Source: PRO6 sp035565775 | Lineage (GTDB): Bacteria; Pseudomonadota; Alphaproteobacteria; Rhizobiales; Xanthobacteraceae | Direction of reading: 5' to 3' | DNA length: 64,000 nucleotides | Assembly (NCBI GenBank): GCA_035565775.1 | Contig: DATMRW010000027.1 | Location: 124,001 to 188,000, forward strand | Shown here: positions 44,364 through 53,521 of the stretch, in pieces | Numbering within the stretch: the stretch's first letter is position 1 | Layout of the letters: each line of letters opens with the position of its first letter | Made by a program: the position numbers and the translations under genes | The notes under the pieces: model-generated | Databases searched by the model: none | What the model saw: only the letters and a program-made list of their open reading frames with translations | What the model was told of the DNA's origin: nothing

Positions 44364-44435
44364 TTCTTCTTCTTCCTTCTTTTTCCTCCTCCCAAATATT
44401 TTCCAAGCACGAAGCGTGATCTGCGGTCAGGCATC

Positions 44436-44781
44436 GCGGATGCCGACGGCTGGGCGCTGCTGCACGGGTTCACGGCCTGGGCGCAGCAGCGCGAGATCTG
44501 CGTGATTCTTTCTGCCGGCGGCCTTCATGCGGCGGCCAGAATACAGCGACGATCCGATCGAGCGGCGATTCTATCATGGCCTCGCGGGCAAGGCGCGCAG
44601 CCACGGCCTGACCTATCTCGGCACGCCGTTTGAGGCGATGCATCCGCCCGCCAGCTTCTTTAACACCGACTACCATCTGGTGGATGAAGCACGGGCCGGC
44701 CACACGGAACTTTTGATCGGGCTTCTTGGACGCTGGAGGACCGCTGCACGCCGCAGCAGTGAGCAGGCGGGCAGTTTGTGA
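44436..44781 (+). pseudogene. Frameshifted remnant of a larger protein downstream of tRNA-Arg
   Basis: One frame reads GWALLHGFTAWAQQREICVILS (44450-44512). After a one-base shift the next frame continues LPAAFMRRPEYSDDPIERRFYHGLAG...TYLGTPFEAMHPPASFFNTDYHLVDEARAGHTELLIGLLG to a stop at 44781. The two halves read as one continuous globular C-terminal domain, so a single-base indel near 44510 broke the gene. The N-terminus is missing. The family is not firmly recognised; it may be SGNH-hydrolase-like. It lies 73 bp past the tRNA. Confidence 0.55.
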
Positions 44782-45018
44782 TTGCGGCGCGGGGAGGAGT
44801 GTGGCAACCCTGCACGCGCTGAAAGATGGATGCGCCGGCCTGAGGCCGAATTTTTCAAAACCTTTCGCCATTGGCGCTTGCGCTGGGCGGGCCAAGGCCA
44901 TATTCCCCGCCTCAGCAATTCCTACGGCCCGAGTTATCGAACAAGTTCCGCGGCCGCTGCTGCCATCGAGGCACCATTCACCGTTGAGGCGCTTCGCGCC
45001 AGCCAAGGTAGCCATTTC

Positions 45019-46893
45019 GTGTTATTCCCGTCGACTAATCCGCAGCTCGCCCGAGCCTTGGCGGACCGTAACTACAATCAGCTCACGCCAGTGCAGACCG
45101 CCGTTCTGGCAGACGACGCCGTCGGCCGGGATCTGCTCGTCTCCGCCCAGACCGGCTCGGGAAAGACTGTCGCCTATGGCCTTGCGATCGCTGTCGATCT
45201 GCTCGGCGACGCCGAGCGGCTGGAAAGGGCGGCCGCGCCGCTCGCGCTGATTGTGGCGCCGACGCGCGAGCTCGCCTTGCAAGTCAGCCGCGAACTCGAA
45301 TGGCTCTACCAGCACGCGGGCGCGCGCGTCGTCTCCTGCGTCGGCGGCATGGATCCGCGCCGCGAGCAGCGTGAGCTCGGCTATGGCGCGCATATCGTCG
45401 TCGGCACGCCGGGGCGGCTGTGCGATCATCTCCGGCGCGGTCAGCTCGACATTTCGGGGCTCAAGGCGGTCGTGCTCGACGAGGCCGATGAAATGCTCGA
45501 TCTCGGCTTCCGCGAGGACATGGAGACGATCCTCGAGACGACGCCGGACACCCGTCGCACGCTGTTGTTCTCGGCGACCATGCCGCGCGGCATCGTATCG
45601 CTTGCGACCCAGTTCCAACGCGGGGCGCTGCGCATCGAGGTCGCCGCTACCGAAGGTGGCCATGCCGATATCGAATATCGCGCGATGCGGATCGTGCCGA
45701 GCGATGTCGAGCACGCTGTCGTCAACGTGCTGCGCTTCTTCGAATCGCCGAGCGCGATCGTGTTCTGCAACACGCGGACGGCGGTGAAGGGCTTGCAGTC
45801 GGCCCTGTTGGAGCGCGGGTTTTCGGTCGTCGCGCTGTCCGGGGAGCTGACGCAGAACGAGCGGACCCATGCGCTGCAGGCGCTGCGCGATGGCCGGGCG
45901 CGCGTCTGCGTCGCGACCGATGTCGCCGCGCGCGGCATCGATCTGCCGAACCTCGATCTCGTCATTCACGCCGAATTGCCGCACGACGCCGAGGTGATGC
46001 AGCATCGCTCCGGCCGGACCGGCCGCGCGGGCCGCCACGGTGTGAGCGTGCTGCTGGTGACGCCGGCGCGGCGGCGGCGCGCGGAATTCCTTCTCAACCT
46101 TGCCGGCACCGATGCGGAGTGGGGCGACGTTCCCGAGGCCGACGAAATCCGCCGTCTCGACCAGACCAGAATGCTGAAGGGCGAACTCTTCGCCGAAGCT
46201 GCCACCGACGAGGATCAAGCGTTCGCGCAGGCGCTGCTTGCCGAGCGTTCGCCCGAGGACATCGCGACGGCGCTGGCGCGGCTCTATCGGTCGCGGCTGC
46301 CATCACCGGAAGATCTCTTGCCGCCGGCGCCGCGCGCAAAATCGCGGGCGCGCGAGCCGATGCCGGACGGCAGCGTGTGGTTCCGCGCCGCGATCGGGCG
46401 GCAGAAGAAGGCCGAGGCGCGTTGGCTGCTGCCGATGATCTGCCGCCGCGGCGGCATCGAGAAGCGCGACGTCGGCGCCATCCGCATTCTCGATACGGTG
46501 ACGGAGTTTGAAGTCTCCGCGCGTGTCGCTGCATCCTTCGCGTCAAGGATCGGGCGGCCCGACAAGGAAGACAATATCCGCATCGAGGCGCTCAAGGGCG
46601 AGCCGCAGGCGGAAGCCGAGGAAAAGCCGCGCCCGCGACGCGAGCGCAAGGCACGGGACTACGGCAGCTATCAGAACGATGCGCCGCGCCCGGCGCGCGC
46701 CGCCAAGCCGCGGGGCAAAGCCTTTGGCGACAGCCCGCAGCATTTCGAAAAAGACGGCAGCTTCAAGTCGAAAAAGAAGCGTTTTGACAAGCCGGCCTTT
46801 GCCAAGGACAAACCCTTCGCGAAGAAGGGCAAGCGTGACAATGCGCCGGCCAAGCCGGCCGCCGGAAAGGCAAAAAAGAAGCGCGCCGGCTGA
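45019..46893 (+). CDS. DEAD-box ATP-dependent RNA helicase (DbpA/CsdA-like)
   Basis: The 624-residue protein is chosen from a GTG at 45019; the frame is open for 79 more codons upstream but not family-like there. Helicase motifs run in order: Q-motif LTPVQT, AQTGSGKT, PTRELALQ, TPGRL, DEAD (VVLDEADEMLD), SAT, VATDVAARGIDL and HRSGRTGRAGR. A DbpA-type RNA-binding domain is recognisable at about 510-575 (VWFRAAIGRQKKAEARWLLP). The last 100 residues are a basic Lys/Arg tail. It would act in ribosome assembly or cold-shock RNA remodelling. Confidence 0.9.
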   Translation: MLFPSTNPQLARALADRNYNQLTPVQTAVLADDAVGRDLLVSAQTGSGKTVAYGLAIAVDLLGDAERLERAAAPLALIVAPTRELALQVSRELEWLYQHAGARVVSCVGGMDPRREQRELGYGAHIVVGTPGRLCDHLRRGQLDISGLKAVVLDEADEMLDLGFREDMETILETTPDTRRTLLFSATMPRGIVSLATQFQRGALRIEVAATEGGHADIEYRAMRIVPSDVEHAVVNVLRFFESPSAIVFCNTRTAVKGLQSALLERGFSVVALSGELTQNERTHALQALRDGRARVCVATDVAARGIDLPNLDLVIHAELPHDAEVMQHRSGRTGRAGRHGVSVLLVTPARRRRAEFLLNLAGTDAEWGDVPEADEIRRLDQTRMLKGELFAEAATDEDQAFAQALLAERSPEDIATALARLYRSRLPSPEDLLPPAPRAKSRAREPMPDGSVWFRAAIGRQKKAEARWLLPMICRRGGIEKRDVGAIRILDTVTEFEVSARVAASFASRIGRPDKEDNIRIEALKGEPQAEAEEKPRPRRERKARDYGSYQNDAPRPARAAKPRGKAFGDSPQHFEKDGSFKSKKKRFDKPAFAKDKPFAKKGKRDNAPAKPAAGKAKKKRAG

Positions 46894-46926
46894 CCCGGCG
46901 CGCAGACTTTGCAATCGCATAAAAAC

Positions 46927-46965
46927 GAAAGGCCGCTGGCGAATGCCAGCGGCCTTTTTATTTTC
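46927..46965. terminator. Bidirectional terminator between helicase gene and purH
   Basis: GGCCGCTGGC (46931-46940) and GCCAGCGGCC (46945-46954) form a perfect 10-bp stem with a GAAT loop. A T-run follows on the plus strand and an A-run precedes it, so it serves both convergent genes. Confidence 0.92.
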
Positions 46966-46979
46966 TTATCGGAGCCGGC

Positions 46980-48572
46980 TTAGTGCTTGAAGTGCCGGGT
47001 GCCGGTCATCACCATCGCGATGTTGTGCGCGTTGGCGGCGTCGATCACTTCCTGATCGCGCATCGAGCCGCCCGGCTGAATCACCGCGGTGGCCCCGGCC
47101 TCGATCGCGACCAACAGGCCGTCGGCGAACGGGAAGAACGCATCCGAGGCGACGACCGAACCCTGTGTCAGCGGTGCGGCGAGCTTTGCCTCCACGGCCG
47201 CATCCTGCGCCTTGCGGGCCGCGATGCGGGCGGAGTCGACGCGGCTCATCTGGCCGGCGCCGATGCCGACGGTGGCAAGGTTCTTCGCATAGACGATGGT
47301 GTTCGACTTGACATGCTTGGCGACGCGGAAGGCGAAGCGCAGATCGGCAAGCTCGGCCTCGGTCGGCGCGCGGTTGGTGACGGTGCGCAGCACCATGTCG
47401 TCGACCACGGCATTGTCGCGGGTCTGCACCAACAGGCCGCCGGCGACGGTCTTCGCGGTGAGGCCGGCCGCACGCGGGTCCGGCAGGCCGCCGGCGAGCA
47501 GCAGGCGCAGGTTCTTCTTCGCCGCGACGATGGCGATCGCTTCCTCGGTCGCGTCGGGCGCGATGATCACCTCGGTAAAGATGCCGGTGATGGCACGCGC
47601 GGCTTCCGCATCGAGGGTGCGGTTGACGGCGACTATGCCGCCGAAGGCCGAGGTTGAATCGCAGGCCAGCGCCTTCTGATAGGCTTCGACGAGATTGCCG
47701 CCCTCGGCGACGCCGCACGGATTGGCGTGCTTGACGATGACGCAGGCGGCGGTCCGCGCCGGGTCGAATTCGCCGATGCATTCATAGGCGGAATCGGTGT
47801 CGTTGATGTTGTTGTAGGAGAGCTGCTTGCCCTGAAGCTGCCGCGCGGTGGCGACGCCGGGGCGCTTTTCGGGGGTGCGGTAGAACGCGGCGCTCTGATG
47901 CGGATTCTCGCCGTAGCGCAACGCCTCGATGAGCTGGCCGCCAATGGCGCGGAAGTCCGGCGCCGGGGTGTGGAGACGCTCGGCGAACCAGTTGGAGATC
48001 GCCGCGTCATAAGCGGCGGTGCGGGCATAGGCCTTGGCGGCAAGGCGGCGGCGCAGATCCAGCGAGGTCGCGCCGTTGTTGGCGGTAAGTTCGTCGAGCA
48101 CGGCCTGATAGTCCGCCGCTTCGACCACCACGGCGACGTCGTCGTGGTTCTTCGCGGCCGCGCGGATCATCGCCGGGCCGCCGATGTCGATGTTTTCGAT
48201 GCAGTCCTCGTCGCTCGCGCCCTTCTCGACGGTGGCCTCGAACGGATAGAGGTTGACCACCAGCAGGTCGATCGCGGCGATGCCGTGATCCTGCATCGAC
48301 TTGACGTGCTCGGCATTGTCGCGGATCGCAAGCAGGCCGCCGTGCACGTTGGGGTGCAGGGTCTTGACCCGGCCATCCATCATTTCCGGAAAGCCCGTCA
48401 GCTCCGACACGTCGCGGACCGCAAGGCCGGCCGCGGCGATCGCCTTCGCGGTTCCCCCGGTCGAGACCAGCTCGACGCCGTGCCCGGCGAGCGCACGGGC
48501 GAATTCGATCAGTCCGGTCTTGTCGGAAACGGAAAGCAAGGCGCGTGTCACGCGCCGCAACGGTTGTGCCAT
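46980..48572 (-). CDS. purH: PurH, bifunctional AICAR formyltransferase / IMP cyclohydrolase
   Basis: The 530-residue enzyme catalyses the last two steps of purine synthesis. The N-terminal MGS-like domain (ALLSVSDKTGLIEFARAL; ELVSTGGTAKAI) is the cyclohydrolase; the C-terminal formyltransferase keeps the KHANPCG motif. Full length, ending in a typical GTRHFKH. It is transcribed after the heparinase-like gene, 101 bp apart. Confidence 0.97.
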   Translation of the reverse strand: MAQPLRRVTRALLSVSDKTGLIEFARALAGHGVELVSTGGTAKAIAAAGLAVRDVSELTGFPEMMDGRVKTLHPNVHGGLLAIRDNAEHVKSMQDHGIAAIDLLVVNLYPFEATVEKGASDEDCIENIDIGGPAMIRAAAKNHDDVAVVVEAADYQAVLDELTANNGATSLDLRRRLAAKAYARTAAYDAAISNWFAERLHTPAPDFRAIGGQLIEALRYGENPHQSAAFYRTPEKRPGVATARQLQGKQLSYNNINDTDSAYECIGEFDPARTAACVIVKHANPCGVAEGGNLVEAYQKALACDSTSAFGGIVAVNRTLDAEAARAITGIFTEVIIAPDATEEAIAIVAAKKNLRLLLAGGLPDPRAAGLTAKTVAGGLLVQTRDNAVVDDMVLRTVTNRAPTEAELADLRFAFRVAKHVKSNTIVYAKNLATVGIGAGQMSRVDSARIAARKAQDAAVEAKLAAPLTQGSVVASDAFFPFADGLLVAIEAGATAVIQPGGSMRDQEVIDAANAHNIAMVMTGTRHFKH

Positions 48573-48673
48573 GGTCCAAAGCCTTCTGGGGAAAGTTGCT
48601 GTGCGGTTAGCACGAATTGGCGGGCGTTAAAACCGGCAAAGGGAATGTAGCAGGAAAGCGCGCCCGCCTCGTC

Positions 48674-50416
48674 TCAGAGCGGCAGTTCCGGCTCGTGGTG
48701 GGCGTTGCGCCGCGCCTGCGCCGCCGCCGGCGAGCCGATGGTGCGGACGAAGCTCCAGCGCACCGAGGCGGTGTCGCGCAGCTGCTCGCGGATGACGATC
48801 TGCGAGGTCCGGCGCGGGCCGTCGGGCGCGGCGAGGAACACGCTTTCCTCGAGATCGACCTTGTGGCCTTCGGTCTCGAAGATCCAGACGTCGCGGCTCG
48901 GCAGCACCAGCATGACGCCGCGCGCGTCGTTCAGCCGGCTCGCCTTGACGGCGGGGTGCAGGTGGAACCTGAGCGCATAGTCGTCGTTGCCGCGAGGCCG
49001 CCCGCCACGGCTGATCAGCGCGTCCTCGCCGTCGATCCGCGTGCCGTCGGCCTGCACGGTCAGCGTGCGGCGGTGGATGACGCCAAAGCGCCTCGCATAG
49101 CCGTCGTGGGAGCCGGTGACGACGATGCTGTCGTCGAGATTGGTGCGGCTGGTTTCCACCCGCGTCGGCCCGCTCGTGATCGGCGAACCCTGCAGCAGGC
49201 GCTTCATCGCGGTCAGTTCCACGAACTGGCAGGACGAGGTGTCGTGATGGGTCAGCGTCGAATGCGCCTGCGTGGTGCGCGAAAACGGCCGCCAGCTGTC
49301 GCGGCCATTGGCGGGGATGCCGCAATTGACGACGATCCGGCTGGTTCCGGCCGACAGCTCGAAGGACAGGCAGCCGGCATGGGCGTCCTGGCTGACGCCG
49401 GCGGGCGGCGGCGCGCCGGCATCCATGATGAGCACGGTGGAGCCGGCATCGACGCGCTGGAAACCCGAATGCGGCATGTGGGCCATCGGGATGCCGTGGC
49501 TGTCGTCATAGGCCAGCAAGGTTGCGACGAGATCGGACGGCGCGATGCTCATGCCGTTGAACAGGGCAAAGCTGCCGTCGCCGTGGCGGAAGAAGCGCAG
49601 CATCGGCATCATGCGATCGATGGCGTTGAGCAGCGCCGGCGGCGGGGCGATGTTGCGGGCGGCGAAGGTCTGACGCAGCGGTAGCAGATCGGCGAGGAGC
49701 TCCACCAGCGCGCCGGGATTGCGCGACACGTGCCCGCCGTCGGGCAGGATCTGGCGCTGCAACTCGTCGGACAGCCGCCGCATCGTGGAGCGGATCGCCC
49801 GGTTCTGGTTGGCGAGGCAGAGCGTGCCCGAGCACAGCGCGATCACGACCTGGAGGCGGCCGATGCCGTCGGGAATGTCGATCAGCGCATGGCGCAGGAG
49901 GCGGAGATCGCGGGTCAGGCTGCGCAGATAGCGCTTGTAGAACCGGCTGTCGGCTTCGCCCAGCACGAGCGGGGCCTGCGACAGCAGCGACATCACCCGC
50001 CGCGCCATGACATCGGGACGGCGGCCGACCGGGCGCTTGCGCGGGGTCGAGATCCAGTCCTCGATCAGGGCGCGGGCGTTGGCGCGGGAGATCGCGGTGT
50101 CGGCGGCGCGCAGGTGGCGCAGCCAGCCGAAGCCGAGCAGTGCGGTTTCCCAGTCGTCCGACGGCGCGTCGATGTCGAAGATCGAGCGGCCCTGCGCGGT
50201 GACGATCTTTCCGGCAAAGACAAACCGGCCGGCATAGATCTCAGCGGCGCGGGTGGCGTCGGCGGTGCGCAGATCGTGCGGCGCGATCAAAAGCTGGTCG
50301 GCCCGGCCCGGCAGCAGGCGGGTCATCGTCACCGAGGTGCCGGCGCGCGACAGCACGTTCCGGCCGAAGCGGCGGAGCACAAGACCCGATAATCGTCTGC
50401 GATAAGCGATCGACAC
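48674..50416 (-). CDS. Heparinase II/III family protein
   Basis: The 580-residue protein has a predicted alpha/alpha-toroid N-terminal half (HALIDIPDGIGRLQVVIAL, then RRLSDELQRQILPDGGHVSRNPGALVELLADLLPL) and a beta-sandwich C-terminal heparinase II/III-like domain (THHDTSSCQFVEL, VTGSHDGYARRFGVIHRRTL, HLHPAV). These enzymes are polysaccharide lyases. The substrate here is unknown, and no signal peptide is evident. The order rsmB - heparinase - purH is typical of Rhizobiales, so it is not catabolic-cluster DNA. Confidence 0.83.
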   Translation of the reverse strand: MSIAYRRRLSGLVLRRFGRNVLSRAGTSVTMTRLLPGRADQLLIAPHDLRTADATRAAEIYAGRFVFAGKIVTAQGRSIFDIDAPSDDWETALLGFGWLRHLRAADTAISRANARALIEDWISTPRKRPVGRRPDVMARRVMSLLSQAPLVLGEADSRFYKRYLRSLTRDLRLLRHALIDIPDGIGRLQVVIALCSGTLCLANQNRAIRSTMRRLSDELQRQILPDGGHVSRNPGALVELLADLLPLRQTFAARNIAPPPALLNAIDRMMPMLRFFRHGDGSFALFNGMSIAPSDLVATLLAYDDSHGIPMAHMPHSGFQRVDAGSTVLIMDAGAPPPAGVSQDAHAGCLSFELSAGTSRIVVNCGIPANGRDSWRPFSRTTQAHSTLTHHDTSSCQFVELTAMKRLLQGSPITSGPTRVETSRTNLDDSIVVTGSHDGYARRFGVIHRRTLTVQADGTRIDGEDALISRGGRPRGNDDYALRFHLHPAVKASRLNDARGVMLVLPSRDVWIFETEGHKVDLEESVFLAAPDGPRRTSQIVIREQLRDTASVRWSFVRTIGSPAAAQARRNAHHEPELPL

Positions 50417-50544
50417 GCGTTGCCCGGCGATGGTTTACGGAAGGTTAGCGATTCTCAGCGAATCCCTTTTAATCCGGAAACGCTCCCATTACCAAAACCG
50501 GGGAGAGCCCCGAGGCCGATCCGCCTGCGGGCGCGCCGATTCGA

Positions 50545-51885
50545 TCAGGTCTTGATCAGCCGCGCGCCGAAAAAGCCGTCGAGGCCCGCGAGAATCGGGT
50601 CGTGATGCGGGAGCTGGCTGGGCAGGGTGCGCAGATCGCCCGCCGCCGTCACCATCTCCGCTTGTCCGCCGATTTCCGCCGGATCGACCGGAACACGGCG
50701 CATGCCGGGTTCCGTATCGAGGAACTGGGCGATCACCCGTTCGCCCTCTTCGGGCTCGAGCGAACAGGTGCAGTAGACCACCGTTCCGCCGGGGCGGACC
50801 AAGGTCGCCGCCTTCTGCAGCAGCCGGAGCTGGAGCGCCGAAAGGGCCTCGATATCGGCCTCGAACTTCAGCCATGCGACGTCCGGATGGCGGCGGATGG
50901 TGCCGGTCGCGGTGCAGGGCGCATCGATCAGCACGCCGTCGAAATCGCCGGCGCCGTCCCATTCGGCGGCGTCGGCCACGACTGTCTCGGCGCTCAGCGA
51001 CAGGCGGGCGAGATTTTCGCGCAGGCGCGCCATGCGGGCGGCCGAACGCTCGATCGCCGTCACCTCGGCGCCGCCATGGGCGAGCTGCGCGGTCTTGCCG
51101 CCCGGCGCGGCGCAGATATCGACCACGCGCTTGCCCCGGAGGTCGCCGAACAGCCGCACCGGCAACGCGGCGGCGGCGTCCTGCACCCACCATTGGCCTT
51201 CGCGAAAGCCCGGCAGCATCGGCACCGGGCCGTGCAGGATGGCGCGCACCGAGCCAGTCGGCAGCATCTCGCCGTGCAGCCGGGCGGCCCAGTGGGCCGG
51301 ATCGGATTTGACGGTGAGATCGAGCGCCGGCTCAAAGCTGATGGCGCGGGCCATCGCACGGGCGGTGTCCTCGCCGTAATTCGCGATCCAGCGGGTGAGC
51401 AGCCACGGCGGAATGTCGAGGGTGCCGTCGCCCTCGGCGATGATTGCCTGGCCCTCGCGGGTGCAGCGGCGCAGCACGGCGTTGACGAGCCCGACATACT
51501 TTGCCGCGCGGCGATCGGCCTGCACCAGCCGCACCGACAGGTCGACGGCGGCGTGGTCGGGCACGTCCATCCACAGGATCTGCGCGGCGCCGATCAGCAG
51601 CGCGCTCTTGGCGCGCGGCGCATCGCTTGGCATGCCGCGCTCCAGAAGGCGCGATAACAGGTCGTTGAGCGTGCCGAGGCGGCGCAGGACGGTTGCAACC
51701 AGGCGGCGCATCAGCGCGCGGTCGCGATCCGACAGCAGCTTGATGCTGGGGTTCATCGCAGGCCCCTCGAGCTGTTCGTCGAGGGTGCGACGGCGATGGA
51801 GCACGCCGTCAAGGATATCAGCGGCAATGCGGCGCGCAGCCAGGCCGGGCACCTCAGCCTGCGAAGCGAATCGGGACAACGTCAT
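50545..51885 (-). CDS. rsmB: RsmB-like 16S rRNA m5C methyltransferase
   Basis: The 446-residue protein has an N-terminal NusB-like domain (ARRIAADILDGVLHRRRTLDEQLEG...LLSRLL) and a C-terminal NOL1/NOP2/Sun methyltransferase. Motifs are DICAAPGGKTAQLA (SAM), DAPCTATGTIRRHPDVAW (motif IV Cys) and YCTCSLEPEEGE (motif VI catalytic Cys). It methylates C967 of 16S rRNA. ATG 51885 is preferred to an upstream in-frame start at 52113, which would overlap the divergent SDHAF4-like leader. Confidence 0.9.
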   Translation of the reverse strand: MTLSRFASQAEVPGLAARRIAADILDGVLHRRRTLDEQLEGPAMNPSIKLLSDRDRALMRRLVATVLRRLGTLNDLLSRLLERGMPSDAPRAKSALLIGAAQILWMDVPDHAAVDLSVRLVQADRRAAKYVGLVNAVLRRCTREGQAIIAEGDGTLDIPPWLLTRWIANYGEDTARAMARAISFEPALDLTVKSDPAHWAARLHGEMLPTGSVRAILHGPVPMLPGFREGQWWVQDAAAALPVRLFGDLRGKRVVDICAAPGGKTAQLAHGGAEVTAIERSAARMARLRENLARLSLSAETVVADAAEWDGAGDFDGVLIDAPCTATGTIRRHPDVAWLKFEADIEALSALQLRLLQKAATLVRPGGTVVYCTCSLEPEEGERVIAQFLDTEPGMRRVPVDPAEIGGQAEMVTAAGDLRTLPSQLPHHDPILAGLDGFFGARLIKT

Positions 51886-52126
51886 AAAGCGACAACTTGC
51901 GTGTGATGCGGGGGAAAAACGGGATCGACCGTTCTGCAGAGCACCATAGCGTGCCATCCGAATATGCCAAATGTAAGAATCCGCGCCCCGGCGAAATAGC
52001 TGGGTACCAATCGTCAGCCTGCCGCGGGACATAATTGACCCTTGTTCGCGATCGATGGTGGGGCTAACCCGATGCCATCGTGATTGCGGCGACAGTGCGC
52101 TTGATGTCGCCAAGGGAGTTTTGCCG

Positions 52127-52396
52127 ATGAGCGACCATTGCTGCGAGACCCATGCGGGGAACTCACACGCGTGTCATTCTCATGAGAGCCAGTCTCAGGA
52201 GCAGTCCGCGCCGGAGCGCAAGCCGTTGCCGCCGGCCGCCCAGCGCGCGCTCGCCGAGGCCGAGGAGCGCCGCCGCGCGCAGGCCGAGGCCGCCAAGGCC
52301 GCACCGGCTCCCGCAACGGAGTATCAGGGCCCGCAGGGGCCGGAGCCGACGCGCTACGGCGATTGGGAGCGCAAGGGCATCGCCTCCGATTTCTGA
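52127..52396 (+). CDS. DUF1674 / SDHAF4-like protein with His/Cys-rich N-terminus
   Basis: The 89-residue protein ends in GPEPTRYGDWERKGIASDF, the DUF1674/SDHAF4 signature (YGDWE..G...DF). SDHAF4 helps assemble flavinylated succinate dehydrogenase subunit A. Between about 30 and 60 is an Ala/Glu/Arg helix (AAQRALAEAEERRRAQAEAA). The first 20 residues, MSDHCCETHAGNSHACHSHE, hold three Cys and five His and could bind metal. This tail is unusual for the family and may be clade-specific. No sdh gene is adjacent. Confidence 0.8.
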   Translation: MSDHCCETHAGNSHACHSHESQSQEQSAPERKPLPPAAQRALAEAEERRRAQAEAAKAAPAPATEYQGPQGPEPTRYGDWERKGIASDF

Positions 52397-52437
52397 TCGC
52401 GGGCGCGGGTAGAGCCCTGCCATCACCACTTCAACAA

Positions 52438-52470
52438 AAAAGCCCCGGCGCGATGCCGGGGCTTTTGTTT
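52438..52470. terminator. Bidirectional terminator between DUF1674 gene and BI-1 gene
   Basis: AGCCCCGGC (52441-52449) and GCCGGGGCT (52455-52463) pair perfectly around GCGAT, preceded by an A-run and followed by TTTTG, so it serves both strands of two convergent genes. Confidence 0.9.
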
Positions 52471-52498
52471 TGGGCGGCCGCGCCGCCCGGTCATCCGA

Positions 52499-53293
52499 TC
52501 ACTCGCGCTGGCCGAGAAGCTGCAGCAGCAGGGTGAAGAGGTTGATGAAGTTCAGGTAGAGCGACAGCGCCCCGGTGATCGCGGCACGCTCGGCGACTTC
52601 GCCGCCGGCGCTGGCGTAACCGTAGATGTAGTCGTTCTTCAGGCGCTGGGTGTCCCAGGCGGTGAGGCCCGCGAACACCAGAACGCCGATCACCGAGACG
52701 ACGAACTGCAGCATCGACGAGGCGATGAACAGGTTCACGAGGCTCGCGATGATGATGCCGAACAGGCCCATCATCAGGAACGAGCCCATGCCGCTCATGT
52801 CACGCTTGGTGGTGTAGCCGTACAGGCTCAGGGCGCCGAACGAGGCCGCAGTGATGAAGAACACGCGGACGATCGAGGTATGGGTGTACACTAAGAAGAT
52901 CGACGAGAGCGAAATGCCCATCAGCGCCGAGAACGCCCAGAACAGCATCTGCGCGGTGGCGGGCTTGAGCCGCTGAATGCCGAACGAAATCACGAACACC
53001 ATCACCAGCGGCGCGAGGATGAAGGCCCATTTCAGCGGGCTGACGAACATCGCATAGCCGAACGACGTCAAATAGGTGTTGGCGCCGATACGAGCCGCGG
53101 CACCCGCCGCGTTGTTGGTGACGGCCGCCATGTAGACGCCGAGAGCGGCAAAGCCGGTGATGGCCAGACCGATCGTCATGTAGTTGTAGATCTTCAGCAT
53201 ATAGGCGCGAAGACCGGCATCAACGGCGGCAGCGTCAACGCGACTTGCTGCCCGGCCGAAAGGAGAAGTGTAGTTACGGTCCAAATCCGACAT
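52499..53293 (-). CDS. Bax inhibitor-1 / YccA (YbhL) family membrane protein
   Basis: The 264-residue protein has seven predicted membrane helices after a soluble N-terminal 30 residues. Landmarks are YNYMTIGLAITGFAALGVY, FGYAMFVSPLKWAFILAPLVMVFVISF, MSGMGSFLMMGLFGIIIASLVNLF, and the Asp pair SVIGVLVFAGLTAWDTQRLKNDYI of the BI-1 pH-sensing/calcium leak family. E. coli YbhL and YccA belong here. Its role in bacteria is not settled. Confidence 0.93.
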   Translation of the reverse strand: MSDLDRNYTSPFGRAASRVDAAAVDAGLRAYMLKIYNYMTIGLAITGFAALGVYMAAVTNNAAGAAARIGANTYLTSFGYAMFVSPLKWAFILAPLVMVFVISFGIQRLKPATAQMLFWAFSALMGISLSSIFLVYTHTSIVRVFFITAASFGALSLYGYTTKRDMSGMGSFLMMGLFGIIIASLVNLFIASSMLQFVVSVIGVLVFAGLTAWDTQRLKNDYIYGYASAGGEVAERAAITGALSLYLNFINLFTLLLQLLGQRE

Positions 53294-53365
53294 GGTCGAA
53301 ATCCCGTTGTTGTCCGGCGATACGCAAAGGGCAGCGCCACCGGCGCAATTCTATCTCAAATTCCG
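53294..53365 (-). ncRNA. Possible ybhL leader RNA upstream of the BI-1 gene
   Basis: The minus-strand leader before the ATG contains GCGCC-GGT-GGCGC (53334-53346) and CCGG segments at 53313-53316 and 53363-53366 that can pair. The Rfam ybhL leader is known upstream of BI-1-family genes in alphaproteobacteria. Assignment rests on position and the hairpin only; no covariance match could be run. Confidence 0.4.
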
Positions 53366-53521
53366 GTAGAAGGTGACCCCAAACTTTGACAGCAAACTCT
53401 TGCCAAATGGTGCCACGGGCCGGACTTTGACCCAAGGTTCATGTGGGAAACTAACACATTAGCCACAAGCTCCCCCGCGCGGCGGAATGTCGCAAAAGCA
53501 GTGCTGCGGTGCTACATATTG

